Below, piece by piece: positions 10,988 to 22,005 of a stretch of DNA of 64,000 bases (positions are counted from its first letter, which is position 1; every line of letters begins with the position of its first letter). This DNA is from Isoperla grammatica (lineage: Eukaryota; Arthropoda; Insecta; Plecoptera; Perlodidae), in the NCBI GenBank assembly GCA_945910005.1, contig OX246747.1, forward strand, positions 9,502,525 through 9,566,524. Direction: 5' to 3'. The notes beneath the pieces are model-generated. The model saw nothing but the letters and a program-made list of their open reading frames with translations. It ran no database searches and had not been told where the DNA came from. The translations under genes and the position numbers were made by a program.

Positions 10988-12588
10988 GCTGTGAATTTAC
11001 ATCATTTTACGTGATGTAAATTTACAGTAACTGTACGCAAACTGAACTAAAAGCTGTGAATTTACATAACTTGACATTATGTTTATTTACAGTGAAGTCC
11101 TGTATGCAAACTGTACTAAAAGCTGTGAATTTACATCACTTGACATGATGTTAATTTACATTAAAGTCCTGTATGCAAACTGTACTAAAAGATGTAAATT
11201 TACATCACTGAATATGCTGTTTATTTACAGCAAAGTCCTGTTAGCAAACTGTACAATAAGCGTTGTATTTACAGCACTTGCTATGATGTTAATTTACGCC
11301 AAAGTCCTGTGCGTCAACTGTACAATAAGCAGTGTATTTACAGCACTTGCTATGATGTTAATTTACTTTAAAGTCCTGTGCGCCAACTGCACAATCAGCA
11401 GCGAATTTACATCACTGGATATGCTGTTTATTTACAGCAAAGTCCTGTTAGCAAACTGTACAATAAGCGTTGCATTTACAGCACTTGCTATGATGTTAAT
11501 TTACGTCAAAGTCCTGTGCGCCAACTGCACAATCAGCAGCGAATTTACAGCACTTGCTATGATGTTAATTTACGCCAAAGTCCTGTGCGTCAACTGTACA
11601 ATAAGCAGTGTATTTACAGCACTTGCTATGATGTTAATTTACATCGAAGTCCTGTGAGCAAACTGTACAATAAGCAGTGAATTTACAGCACTTGCTATGA
11701 TGTTAATTTACAGTACATCAATATAACTAAACGTTATTGCGTGCTGTACATTTACATCATATACAATCATGTAATTTTGCATCACATTATGCCGTAGATT
11801 TACATCATTGTATATGATGTAAATACGCATCGCGATGAAACGTACAGTTACATTGAAGAACTGTAAATTTACATCAAAATTAGTGATGTATAGTTACTAT
11901 TTGTTACAGTTCACTCACAGGCAATTACTGTAAATGAACTTCACAGCAAGTGATGTCAATGTACAACTTTTAGTACAGCCTGCTTATAGGACTTGACTGT
12001 AAATTTACACCATAAGAAGTGATGTAAATTTACAGTATTTCAATGTAATTAAAAGTTAATCACAATGTATATTTGCATCACATACAATCATGTAAATTGA
12101 TAGCACATAGTGCTGGCAGCACATTTCCAGCACATTGTGCCGTAAATTTATACCATTGTTTATGACGTAAATAAACATCGCGATGAAATGTTTAGTTACA
12201 TTGAAGAGCTGTAAATTGACATCAAAATTAGTGATGTATAATCACTATTTGTTACAGTTCACTCACAGGCCATTACTGTGAATTAACATCAAAGCAAGTG
12301 ATGTAAATTCACAGTTTATAGTACAGCCTGCTTACATGACTTAATTGTAAATTAACATCGTAGGAAGTGATGTAAATTGACGACTTTTAGTTCAACCTAC
12401 TCGCAGGACTTGACTGTAATTTAACACCAGAGGAAGTGATGTAAATTTACAGTATTTCAATGTAACTAAATATTCCATCGCGATGTATATTTACATCATA
12501 AACCATGGTGTAAACTTACGGCACAATGTGCTGGAAATGTGCTGCCAGCACTTTGTGCTGTAAATTTACATCAACTTTTTGGACAGTG
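10988..12588. repeat. 69-bp tandem array in two orientations, possible DNA transposon
   Basis: From about 11060 to 11715 a 69-bp unit ('gaatttaca...gcacttgctatgatgttaatttac...aaagtcctgt...caaactgtac') repeats 9-10 times. Because 69 is divisible by three it leaves a 192-codon open frame with a 23-residue period. From about 11930 to 12440 related units run in the opposite direction, with palindromes TGTAAATTTACA. The right edge 'ctttttggacagtg' at 12588 reads inward as CACTGTCC, reminiscent of EnSpm/CACTA ends. It cuts into an exon-like sequence. No matching left end was found, so the assignment is tentative. Confidence 0.6.
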
Positions 12589-13381
12589 TAGGCCAACTTT
12601 TGGTCTTGCATAGCTTTGTTTGGAGAGCTGTATATCTTTGCTCGGTGTTTGACAAGTAGATCTTTGGAAATAATTCCACATCGGAACCGACCATCTTTGT
12701 GCGCACAAGGTGCAACAAATCCTTCTAGGGATGGATTTTTATCTTCATACCTAATAACATAAAAAAATCATTAGGCATAGCCTAGGCCTACTCTCCAAGT
12801 TCTGATCTAATCCTACCCTATTAGATAAAGGCCTACATTTGGGCCTAGAAATATACCCTACTAGGCCTAGAACTAGGGTCTACTAGGCCTAGAACTAGGG
12901 CCTAGGCCTACTAGGCCTAGAACTAGGGCCTAGGCCTACTAGGCCTAGAACTAGGGCCTACTAGGCCTAGAACATGGGCCTACTAGGCCTAGGTAGGCTT
13001 AGAACTAGGGCCTACTAGGCTTAGGACTAGGCCCTACTAGGCCTAGAACTAAGGCCTACAAGGCAAAGCCATAGCCTAGACCACTGATTTGGCAGAAGCT
13101 CTATAGTCATAGGCTAGGCCTATACCCTACCATGTTTAGGCTCAGATCTGCCACATTTCAGTTCAAAGTTCTAGAATGTTTATAGGCCTAGATCCTACTA
13201 GCATTATTGAATTGATTTTGTAGGCAGACAAGCAAGGCATAGCGTCAAATCTTAAGAGTTTGAAAAAAATTAGATTGTGTTATACTAACCTCAAAACCAT
13301 TTTCTTTGCTCGTTTAGTCTGGACTTTCAAACGCTTTCTTGTCCCTTGGTTTCCTTCCGAGACAAGAACACCGTCTTCCAT
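12589..13381 (-). CDS. First two coding exons of an unrecognised gene, truncated
   Basis: Reading the minus strand, exon 1 is 13381-13290. It has an ATG, 30 codons rich in Lys/Arg (for example GTRKRLKVQTKRAKK), and a donor GTTAGT. Exon 2 starts at 12750 after TTATTAG and joins in phase: exon 1 ends with two bases and exon 2 supplies one. Exon 2 encodes a Cys-containing stretch (GFVAPCAHKDGRFRCGIISK, then YSSPNKAMQDQKLA). The Cys-x(n)-Cys part followed by a 'SPNKAMQDQKL' helix recalls zinc-binding N-termini of some uncharacterised invertebrate proteins, but I do not recognise the family. A Sp1-type GC box and an inverted CCAAT lie 150-180 bp upstream. Exon 2 runs without a stop into the end of the 69-bp repeat element at 12588, so the gene appears broken there. 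I found no continuation left of the array. Confidence 0.45.
12830..13075. repeat. TAGGCCTA-type minisatellite
   Basis: Imperfect units of about 20-30 bp built from 'ctactaggcctagaactaggg' repeat about ten times. It lies in the intron between the two exons of the minus-strand gene. The same AGGCCTA words are scattered through the whole window. Confidence 0.7.
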
Positions 13382-13528
13382 ATTTTGCTGATAATATTAT
13401 CTTTAGGATTTAAGAATGATATAATGGATATTGGATACAATAAACACACTAAAATAACAACATTATCATTCTAGAACGTGACATGATTGTTTAAGTCAGC
13501 GTGGAACAGCTGTAGAAGCGGAGCGCAC

Positions 13529-13560
13529 GGGGCGGGGCTTCATTGCGGCGTTGTGATTGG
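13529..13560 (-). promoter_or_regulatory. GC box and CCAAT box upstream of the minus-strand ATG
   Basis: GGGGCGGGGC at 13529-13538 is a Sp1-type site, and ATTGG at 13556-13560 is a CCAAT box on the minus strand. They lie 148-179 bp before the ATG at 13381, a normal distance for a TATA-less promoter. Confidence 0.5.
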
Positions 13561-13567
13561 TCTGTTG

Positions 13568-13766
13568 GGACATATTTCACTTTGAAACAACATTCGACGT
13601 GGACATATTGCGCTTTGCTTCAAACTTCATAATTCACCATCAAATAACACGGCACATATTTCGTTTTGCACCAATATAATTTTTAGTCACGGATAGACAT
13701 TGTTTTGAAGTAGGTGCTGCCACCTCTAACTCAGCTCATGAACTCGATGGACATATTGCGTTTTGC
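13568..13766. promoter_or_regulatory. Four copies of a GGACATATT-CGYTTTG motif
   Basis: Near-identical 17-18-mers occur at 13568-13584, 13601-13617, 13651-13668 and 13749-13766 (for example GGACATATTGCGCTTTG). They are all on the same strand and lie just upstream of the GC/CCAAT promoter. Spacing is irregular (33, 50, 98 bp), so they look like a cluster of binding sites rather than a tandem repeat. The factor is unknown. Confidence 0.4.
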
Positions 13767-15084
13767 GCCGTCGCTCCTCATATATACAATACATTGCTTT
13801 ATAACTGTTATTTATACTTGGGATATTTATTATCTATATGCTTTCTTGACAGATGTTCAGTGTTATGCTTCCCATTGGTTGTTGCCACGGCATAAATAAC
13901 TAAGTAGACTACAAACTATTTACCTGTGATTCCTAATAACGGGCAAAAACAATTTATTAATAATATAAATAAATAAAATAATATATTAATAATAATAAAT
14001 GTAAAACATGTATCCACACGATTATTAAAATTAGGCGAGTTTATGTTATTCAGCAGAAAATTAATTAGTGGAACAACTCTCGAGTCTGAGATTGAAGAAT
14101 AATATATTACAACTGCAACGTTTTGGGAAATCATAGGCTACAGCTGTCCCTGTTTTCACCTGAAGACGGGAAAAGCTACATAATTTCCCGAAACGTTTGG
14201 GTTATAATAATAGTACTGTATTTTCATTCGATCTAGGACAGATGTGCCAGTAACTTATTTTCTACTAAAGTATCTAGACCTTACTCAGATTTCTATGTAG
14301 GCCTATAGACAAAAGTCACATAACCGACAACGAATGTGGGCTATAGTTGCGTTACTAATCATAGTTGTATCATGAAATGATTAATGATTAATCTTTTTAA
14401 GTGTGTTACAATATTGTTATTCATTTTGGACACTAAAAACAGTTGTGGAAGTATTTTTCTTCAAGATTTACGCCCTCTTCGCCCCATCGTCGTTGTAGTG
14501 CTGCCAGTCTAGAAGGAAAGCACGAAAATCACTACATTACAATCGAATGTTGAAGAAGGGGTTATTTATTTAAAATTTAATTTATACCTAAATTATAAAT
14601 TACCCCTTTTTCAAATTTGAAGAAGGGGTTATTTATATTTAGTTTTAGTTTACAGAATACAGATGAAGGGTGTTAGGGATTTTTCATGAACTTACGTTGG
14701 TAGACGGCACTTCCTGTTTGCTCCGAACAGCTGTGCTCTCGCTCGTACACCATATTGCCATATTTAACGTGATTCACATGTCAAAACAATGTATTTTAAA
14801 AATGGAAATTAACTATCAAAAAACGTCCTATTTGTAAAACAAAAAGTGGAAGTTACAGATAAATAATCAGATTATGTGTATGTACTACGTACGTGATCTA
14901 TCTCCCAAAGGAATACACACAAAAAGTGAGTAGAAACCGGGAACCTGGCAGCTGGCAGCTATATCTCTAGCTGTCTTTGACTGTTCTAGCTTGTTTTGGA
15001 GTTGGCTCGGCCGAATTTTCAGGGTAGGCCAATACTGTTGGTCTTCGATCTTCTTGTAGCCCATTATAACTTTCTGCAATATTT
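13767..15084. other. No gene recognised; inverted ACGTTT repeats
   Basis: AT-rich. 'aacgttttgggaaat' near 14116 is repeated inverted as 'atttcccgaaacgtt' near 14183. A 'gaagaaggggttattta' phrase occurs at about 14552 and 14630 with an inverted partner between. No gene frame is convincing. Confidence 0.45.
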
Positions 15085-16285
15085 TTAATTATTTAGTCTC
15101 CTTCTCCTATTAACATGAGTCTTCTCAATATTCTGGACGTGTGCGACACACTTGGGCCAATGTCGTTCACAGCTAGTGGCAGATTGTCTAATGTGTTGAA
15201 TCAGACACACCGAGTCAGTTTGAGTCACGTTACATTTCCCAACATATTTTTTAACTGATGACCACATTTGTTCGATTGGGTTAAATAGGCAGTGATAAGA
15301 AGGAAGCCGTGGCACTAGGTGCCCCTTATCACTAGGCATGCAATCGACAATGTATCGTTTTTAATGTTTCCTTTTTCAACAATTTCTTAATGGCTTAATT
15401 TCTCCATTAAGAAATTTCTTAATTTCTTAATGGCTTAATGGCTAATCTTAATGGCTAGTCTCGAACAGTAACTGGCATTATCTAAAACAATAACTGAATT
15501 TTCGGTTCAATATTTTCAAGCAGCTGATTTTGGAACCAAGATTCACAACAGTTGCGCAGTCATGTCCTCGTGGTGGTCGGCTGAGGCGTCTTTGATGTTC
15601 TTGGCCGTCTTTCACCCATCTCTCATCCGACCTAGCGTCCTGCCCATGGACTGCCACCTTATCGCGGTGGGCAGGTTTGTGCACTTTGCTGATCCCGAGA
15701 GCTATGCCGGCGGAAGCGTATGCTTCTGGTAGGGCCACCCAAGCCGGACTGGTCGAGGAGGAGAAGTCAGACGAAATGCAGTCCACCACCTCCCCACTCC
15801 TTCTTCCTCCCCTGTCCCCTATCCTCCCCGCCCTCCTACTTGTCCCTTTCCTCCAAACAACCCCCTATTTCATCTTCATATTTCACCCACTTATTGTCTC
15901 GATTAGCCTCGTTGCAAAAATATGAGACGTTAAGCCCAAATATCAATCAATCAATACGACCTAGCGTGTAGGATGATAACTCGCTTGCCGCGGGCAACGG
16001 GTGCATCCAACACGCAGTTGTAACTATTATCAACCCAGCCACGCTGGGCGACGTCGTGCGAGTCATACCACGTTTCGTCGAGGTAGTAGATCTTTCTTCC
16101 CTCACTACGCAATTTTGAGATAGTCTTCAGAAAGTAATATCTCCAAACCACAACTCGCGGAGTTTCCATAATAGCTTGTTTCTTGTCTAGGCTGTGAAAC
16201 TAAAAGCCTAATTTCACCAAAAGTCTACTCAAGTGCTGAGGAGAATATGGGAACTCTGTATCGCCATTCATGTTCTTCTGGTTAA
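15085..16285 (-). pseudogene. Tc1/IS630-like DDE transposase, broken
   Basis: Read on the minus strand from about 16285. It shows an N-terminal part with SPQHLSRLLVKLGF, then the first catalytic block YYLDETWYDSHD (16169-15951), then the second block VIVLDNAS (near 15500), then the final block CLFNPIEQMW in the 84-codon frame 15339-15085. These are the D, D and E blocks of IS630/Tc1-type DDE transposases, which cut and paste DNA. The gene is dead: there are stops and frame changes between blocks, the second block is in another frame, and a short retroposon at 15639-15956 splits it. Terminal inverted repeats were not found. Confidence 0.65.
15639..15956 (+). mobile_element. Short retroposon (head A) with 11-bp target duplication
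   Basis: Head A (CCTGCCCATGGACTGCCACC, able to fold on GGTGGGCAGG) is joined to a CT-rich middle and the tail 'tatgagacgttaagccc...atcaatcaatca'. It is flanked by CGACCTAGCGT at 15628-15638 and 15957-15967, a target-primed insertion signature, inside the DDE transposase. No protein is encoded. Head and tail probably descend from a longer non-LTR element. Confidence 0.75.
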
Positions 16286-17002
16286 CCTTGTACACTGAGG
16301 GGGGGTTGCTTGTACTTACTCGTAATTCGTCCATGACTAAACTCATCAGGTGGTGCATTCTAGTGGCTAAAAACCTCTTTTGGAAATGCCTGAAATTGCG
16401 GGATTATTTGAAAAATGTAAAACACTGAAAAAGAGTTATATGTAGTGCATGCATGGATGTCACAGAAAGACTGACCCCTCCCCCCCTCGTCGCAAGTTAA
16501 TAACCCCCCCCCCCCCTCCCCACAAATAGTGTGACATCATTTATGGACGGCCCCATATCATGCGTAGCTTACCAAGTCCTCTGTCGCAAAACTTCTATCA
16601 CGAATCTTAACAGCATGCTGTCACCAATAAATTCTATGTCTTCAGCAAAACTCATCGGAGCGGATGTTTCACACGTTTGACTACTAAGTTTTGTGATCAC
16701 AAATGGTTCAGAGGGATAGCAAGTTGTCACGAAACGAAAACAGGGTACAATTAGCGTTGTTATTCAGGAGAGAGATGAATGAGGGGTGGGGGTTTCACAG
16801 AATTCCATTGTTATCGTGTGTCAGTGGTAGTTGTTCCATTAGATGAATTTCAACACATTTCATCGCATCGCTTTCTTATTAACCTTTGTGTGGGGGGAGG
16901 GGAGGGGAGGGGAAACCAATGCCGGGAATGGGATGCGTTGTTATTCACAAATGAAGGTTGGTGTGGTTGTAATGGGAAATCTATATTAGCCGACGTCAAG
17001 TT
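16286..17002. other. No gene recognised; C-runs and G-runs
   Basis: Holds C-runs at about 16480-16525 and G-runs at about 16891-16912, between the transposase remnant and the Gypsy LTR. The last five bases (16998-17002, AAGTT) are the Gypsy target duplication. Open frames here show no family features. Confidence 0.5.
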
Positions 17003-17182
17003 TGTTATGTTTTTACACACACATGACTATTTCTGCAAGGATAATCGGAGGGACGAAATACAACGACACATTTAGCTGGACGCCATTACAAGACAACGTT
17101 TATTATCCCCGCCACCAGAGTGCATACATGAGCATTAAGATAAGGCGCACTATTTGAATGTGATAACTAGCAATACATAACA
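17003..17182 (-). repeat. 3' LTR of Gypsy-1
   Basis: 180 bp, bounded by the 7-bp inverted ends TGTTATG/CATAACA. No difference from the 5' copy could be seen. Confidence 0.93.
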
Positions 17183-17283
17183 CTCCTTTCCCTTCAAAAG
17201 AGTGTTGACATACATTTCTTCATGTAATGAATAACTAGACTACTACAGATTTGAAACACAGGTTACTTTTTTTTGTTTTATAT

Positions 17284-20200
17284 TTACAAATCTAATCTTT
17301 GAGGAGCCTTGCGGTTCCGCCCAGACCTTCTTATGTCCGGTTCCGTAGGACTTACATATGTGTCCGTAGGAGACTCACTCACTAGATTCGGATTCACAGA
17401 TGTGTTTTCCGGCTCCGGATTCACACTTGAACCTACCGGACTTGGTTTATTAAAAACACAGGGTGAATTAAGTACACTCTTGGGTAACCCAGGTTTCAGT
17501 GTTTGATCCACCAAGGGTAATTGTGAGCGCCTCAGATGATCGGCATGTACCAATCTGATTTTATCCCGCACCCACACTAGGTACGTTACAGAGCTGATTC
17601 TCTGTTTCACCTCACCTACCAACCAATTCAATCCTCTTTCCTTAGTTGGTCCTACCGACTTTACTAGGACTTGTTCACCTTCCTCAAATTCTGTTGGTTT
17701 ATACATCTGTTTATGTGAACCATTGCTCTGGGTCATTATGTTGGTACTATGTTTTTGCAACGTAACACTTAGATTGGGTTTGAGCATATCCAACTTGGTT
17801 CGGGGTTTATACTTTAACATGATATCTACAGGTGATAGATTTGTGGCAGTATTAGGGGTGTTCCTGAAACTGAATAGGAAATTGTCAATTTTATGTTGGA
17901 GTGACATGTCACGCCCTTGATCAAATTTGTCAACATTTACATTAAACTTGTTCAGGACATGTTTAAGGGTTTGCACACCTCGTTCTGCAGCACCGTTCGA
18001 AGCTGGGTGGTAAGGCGGACTATGCAGCACACTGATACCATTCCTTCCACAAAAATCATTGAATTCTGATGAAGTAAAGGGTGGACCATTGTCAGTGACA
18101 ATGGTTTCCGGGAACCCGAAGACAGAAATCACCTTCCTAAGCTTACTTATCACCTGAGCTGCATTAGTTGACTTCATTATCCATACTTCAATCCACTTAG
18201 AATAGCTGTCAACTAACACTAGAAACGTCACATTATCCTTTTGAGCAAAATCCAAATGGATTCGCTGCCAGTGTTTGACAGGTGTTGGCCAGTTTGTCAA
18301 AGGGACAGCTGTGTTTGTGGAACGAGTGACTACACAAGCTTCGCATTCGGATATATTTCGTTCAATATCCGCGTCTAAGCCCGGCCACCACACATGGCTT
18401 CTTGCCAACATTTTAGATCGAACCACACCAGGGTGATTTTCATGTAACAAGGAGAGTACATGATCACGCAACTTTACAGGAATGAGTACCCTATTTCCCC
18501 ACAACACACAGTTTCCGTCTAGTGACAGTTCATGTCTTCGAATAAAGTAGGGTTTTAAGCCTGGAATCTCAACATGCATCGGCCAGCCTTGTTGAGTGAG
18601 TGTATACACACGGGACAACATGGGATCTTGCCTAGTAGCATTTGCAATATCTTTTGCACTACAGGGACGCTGCTGGAATGTTGAGGTTAAAGATTCACAA
18701 ATCAACTTCACTGGACAAGAAATACTTTTGAACTCTTCTACGCCGTCACTTTGCATTGGTAAGCGGGACATAGCATCAGCTGAGGAAAGCTCTTTGCCTC
18801 TCCTGTACTCAATATCGTACTGGTAAGAAGACAATATAATCGCCCACCTTTGGAGACGTGCAGCTGCGAGGGTTGGGATTCCCTTTTTACTGCCAAGTAT
18901 CGCCTTTAAAGGCTGGTGATCCGTTACTAGACGGAACTTACGCCCATAAAGATACTTATGGAAACGCTTGACAGCGAAGATAATACTCAAAGCCTCCTTC
19001 TCCACCTGTGCATATCCCTGCTCTGCATGGTTTAAGGTTGAGGACGCAAATATTACAGGTCGCTCTTCACCATCCACAAGGTGCGACAGGACAGCGCCTA
19101 CTCCATATTGTGAAGCATCACTCGATACTACAATGGGTTTTTGGGGATCATATGGCACAAGAACCTGATTCTCTAGCAGCAATTGCTTGCTAAGCTCAAA
19201 AGCTTCTTTACAATCCTTGGACCAATGCCAAGTTACACCCTTTTCCAGTAGCCGGTGTAATGGTTTGATTTTCATCGACAGGTTTGGCAAAAATCTGTTG
19301 TAAAAATTTAACAACCCTAGAAAAGACTGTAGCTGTGTGACATTTGATGGTTCAGGGGCTTGCGAAATAGCTCTAATTTTCTCAGGGGTGGGATGGATAC
19401 CACACTGATCAATTAGATGACCTAGGAATTCGATACTAGATTTGAAGAACCGACATTTAGAAGCGTTAACTCTGATGGAATACCTTTCCAACCTTTGGAG
19501 AACTAACAACAAGATTCTTTTGTTTTCTTCCAAAGTCTCTCCCAGAATTAGTATATCATCTAAATAAGCGAGGACATTGGGTATGCCCTTTAACACCTGA
19601 TCGATCACTGATTGGAATATGGCTGGGGCACTCGTTACTCCAAAAGGTAACCTTGTAAACTGGTACAAGCCCAAATGGGTATTGATGGTAAGAATGTGTT
19701 GAGACCGTTTTGTTAACTTCAATTGAAGATAAGCACTTGAAAGGTCTAACACGGTGAACACCTTTGCTTTTGCCAGTGAGGCCAGAATATCATCCACGCG
19801 TGGCAGTGGGTAATGTTCCGTGTCTATGCACCTGTTCACCGTGACCTTGTAGTCAACACATAAGCGAATTTTATCCGAATCTTTCTTGGGGACAACTACT
19901 ACAGGAGAAGCCCATTCGCTCCGTTTGACAGGTCTAAGGGTACCGGTTTCCACTAGCCGCTCAATTTCATCGTTAACCTTTTCTCTCAGGGCATAGGGAA
20001 CATTGTACGCTTTATGAAAAATTGGAATTGCATCATCTTTAAGGACAACATCAGCCACAAATTCTTTAATGGACGACGCCTCACTCCCCTTGAAAACGTT
20101 TGAAAACTTCTTCTGAAGCTGACTAACATCCTCAAAACTATCGAGACATTGCAAAGAATTTACCGCAGTACAACTTCCTGACAACTGTTTCCTCCAATCG

Positions 20201-21741
20201 GGATATAGAACATTCAACCAAGATCTTCCCATCAGGGGTGTAAAATCGTGCACCTGCGCAACGATTAAGGGTAAACTATGAACTACCTGATTGGAACTAT
20301 GAGAGTTTGCTACCGACACTTGTATCTCACCATAGATTTTTAGGTTTTCACCAAGAACTGATTTCAGTTTCAACTCAGACTGCGTACATGGCACATCAGA
20401 GAAAAACTCATGATACATCTCATCTGAGATTATCGATTTTGCAGAACCACTGTCTACCTCCATTTTGACAATCTTATTATTGACAGACACTGGAATCAAC
20501 AACGGTTCTTCCCTTACCTTATCAACTGTGTTTGAGGAACACTTGACATTATGTTTTGACACAATATTGACATTTTCGACATTACTATCACTTGATTTGA
20601 CATCAACATCACTTTGACTTGACATGACATTGACACTTTCACTTTGACTTGACATGACATTGACACTATCGCTTGACTTGACATCAATATCACTTTGACT
20701 TGACACGACATTGACATTATCGCTTGACATAACATTGACACTTTCACTTTGACTTGACATGACATTGACACTTTCACTTTGACTTGACATGACATTGACA
20801 CTTTCACTTTGACTTGTCACAACAGAGACATTCTTAATGGCACACGAATCGTCACTTTCACACTCGGTGGTTGACGACTCTGCAGACCGATCTTGACATG
20901 ATTCATTTTTGACGTTCTTGACGTTCTTTCGACGGTGGCACATGCGTGATGTATGACCAATCGCATTGCACTTGTAACATGTCCACTCCTTGGCTGGACA
21001 CTTGTCCTCCGAATGGAAACGTCCACACCTTCGACATTGAAGATTTGACTTGGAACTGGACTCTTCCTTACTTGAGTTGGATTGCGACTGGGCCGACTTC
21101 GTCTCCTTAGCCTTGGCTTTTCCTTGCTTGGAGCGGGACTTTTCTCCCTTGGAATACTGTCCACGGCTCTTAGACACTTTCTTTACCTCCTCCTGACTAG
21201 GGTGAAGGAGCTTGGCATGACTCATTGCCAGTTCTAAACCGCGAGCGATTTTGCATGCTTTTTCAAAAGATAGCTCATCCTCACAGTTCAATAGCTGTCG
21301 CTGAGTTTCCTCGTCCTTGATCCCACACACAAATCTATCACGGAGTGCCCGATCAAGATAGGAACCGAAATTGCAAGTGATGGCGAGACGCTTTAATTCA
21401 ACTATGTAGTTGTCGACTGATTCGCCCTCCAATTGGTTGCGCTTTCCGAATTTGAAAACCTCAGCAATGACAGACTTGGCTGGCGCAAAATGTGCCTGTA
21501 GAGCGGACACTAGTGCCGTGTACGACTTCCCTTGGGGGGTATCTGGACTTAAAATGGACTTTAACGTCGAATAGAGTTTAGCTCCCATAAGCGTTAAAAA
21601 TATAGAAGCTTTCTTTACCTCAGTGGAAACTTCGTTTGCCTTGAAAAACTCTTCTAGGCGTTCCGCGTATGACTGAAAATCTTCCAACTGGGGATCGAAC
21701 TCGTCAACTTTTCCGATAAAACCCATCTTGGCACTGGACAA
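17284..21741 (-). CDS. Gypsy-1 Gag-Pol polyprotein
   Basis: Single frame of 1485 codons; the first ATG is at 21726, giving 1480. Residue positions are approximate. Gag is 1-230. Two zinc knuckles follow: CRRCGRFHSEDKC (236-248) and CYKCNAIGHTSRMC (255-268). A 10-residue tandem repeat linker runs 309-395. The aspartic protease has DSGS near 430. Reverse transcriptase has YLDD at 726-729. RNase H starts near SSDAS (873). The integrase has its HHCC finger near 1100-1136, then HLDF (about 1163), TDNG (about 1216) and AAER (about 1252) for the catalytic D, D and E. All key residues are present and there is no stop or frameshift, so it should make a virus-like particle and copy itself. Gag and Pol in one frame means no frameshift is needed. 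Confidence 0.93.
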   Translation of the reverse strand: MSSAKMGFIGKVDEFDPQLEDFQSYAERLEEFFKANEVSTEVKKASIFLTLMGAKLYSTLKSILSPDTPQGKSYTALVSALQAHFAPAKSVIAEVFKFGKRNQLEGESVDNYIVELKRLAITCNFGSYLDRALRDRFVCGIKDEETQRQLLNCEDELSFEKACKIARGLELAMSHAKLLHPSQEEVKKVSKSRGQYSKGEKSRSKQGKAKAKETKSAQSQSNSSKEESSSKSNLQCRRCGRFHSEDKCPAKEWTCYKCNAIGHTSRMCHRRKNVKNVKNESCQDRSAESSTTECESDDSCAIKNVSVVTSQSESVNVMSSQSESVNVMSSQSESVNVMSSDNVNVVSSQSDIDVKSSDSVNVMSSQSESVNVMSSQSDVDVKSSDSNVENVNIVSKHNVKCSSNTVDKVREEPLLIPVSVNNKIVKMEVDSGSAKSIISDEMYHEFFSDVPCTQSELKLKSVLGENLKIYGEIQVSVANSHSSNQVVHSLPLIVAQVHDFTPLMGRSWLNVLYPDWRKQLSGSCTAVNSLQCLDSFEDVSQLQKKFSNVFKGSEASSIKEFVADVVLKDDAIPIFHKAYNVPYALREKVNDEIERLVETGTLRPVKRSEWASPVVVVPKKDSDKIRLCVDYKVTVNRCIDTEHYPLPRVDDILASLAKAKVFTVLDLSSAYLQLKLTKRSQHILTINTHLGLYQFTRLPFGVTSAPAIFQSVIDQVLKGIPNVLAYLDDILILGETLEENKRILLLVLQRLERYSIRVNASKCRFFKSSIEFLGHLIDQCGIHPTPEKIRAISQAPEPSNVTQLQSFLGLLNFYNRFLPNLSMKIKPLHRLLEKGVTWHWSKDCKEAFELSKQLLLENQVLVPYDPQKPIVVSSDASQYGVGAVLSHLVDGEERPVIFASSTLNHAEQGYAQVEKEALSIIFAVKRFHKYLYGRKFRLVTDHQPLKAILGSKKGIPTLAAARLQRWAIILSSYQYDIEYRRGKELSSADAMSRLPMQSDGVEEFKSISCPVKLICESLTSTFQQRPCSAKDIANATRQDPMLSRVYTLTQQGWPMHVEIPGLKPYFIRRHELSLDGNCVLWGNRVLIPVKLRDHVLSLLHENHPGVVRSKMLARSHVWWPGLDADIERNISECEACVVTRSTNTAVPLTNWPTPVKHWQRIHLDFAQKDNVTFLVLVDSYSKWIEVWIMKSTNAAQVISKLRKVISVFGFPETIVTDNGPPFTSSEFNDFCGRNGISVLHSPPYHPASNGAAERGVQTLKHVLNKFNVNVDKFDQGRDMSLQHKIDNFLFSFRNTPNTATNLSPVDIMLKYKPRTKLDMLKPNLSVTLQKHSTNIMTQSNGSHKQMYKPTEFEEGEQVLVKSVGPTKERGLNWLVGEVKQRISSVTYLVWVRDKIRLVHADHLRRSQLPLVDQTLKPGLPKSVLNSPCVFNKPSPVGSSVNPEPENTSVNPNLVSESPTDTYVSPTEPDIRRSGRNRKAPQRLDL
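20557..20817 (-). repeat. In-frame 30-bp minisatellite in the Gypsy-1 Gag-protease linker
   Basis: Units encoding SQSESVNVMS and variants (SQSDVDVKSS) repeat about eight times between the zinc knuckles and the protease. The unit length keeps the frame, so copy number can vary without breaking the polyprotein. Confidence 0.85.
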
Positions 21742-22005
21742 TGTAGACAGACAACCTCAGACAGACACTTTCCAAGACGGTATAACTTGTACTTGGTCCT
21801 AGGCCGAAACACGATCGGACAGGCTAGGCCTAAGGTTACTGCCCTTGGAACAATCTCGAACCGACGCGATGACGCCCCCGTGGCTTGGGCCTACCTGTTG
21901 CATCATTTCACTGGACACAACTGAGTACTGACATTGAACCTCGCCGACGGACAAAAATGTATTCACGAGCACTGTGGGTTTTTTAAAGACTACTCGTCGC
22001 CAAAC

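Noticed and set aside
11079..11657. 192-codon frame with 23-residue repeats
   Set aside because: Produced by the 69-bp non-coding array; related reversed units to the right are not coding.
14150..14200. Hammerhead-type ribozyme (CTGAAGA...CGAAAC with a stem between)
   Set aside because: The conserved 10.1/11.1 pair beside the core cannot form without using the essential G, and stems I and III are not evident. It resembles the phrase found in many retroelement ends.
16779..17075. 98-codon plus-strand frame
   Set aside because: Runs across G-runs and into the Gypsy-1 LTR border, so it cannot be one gene.
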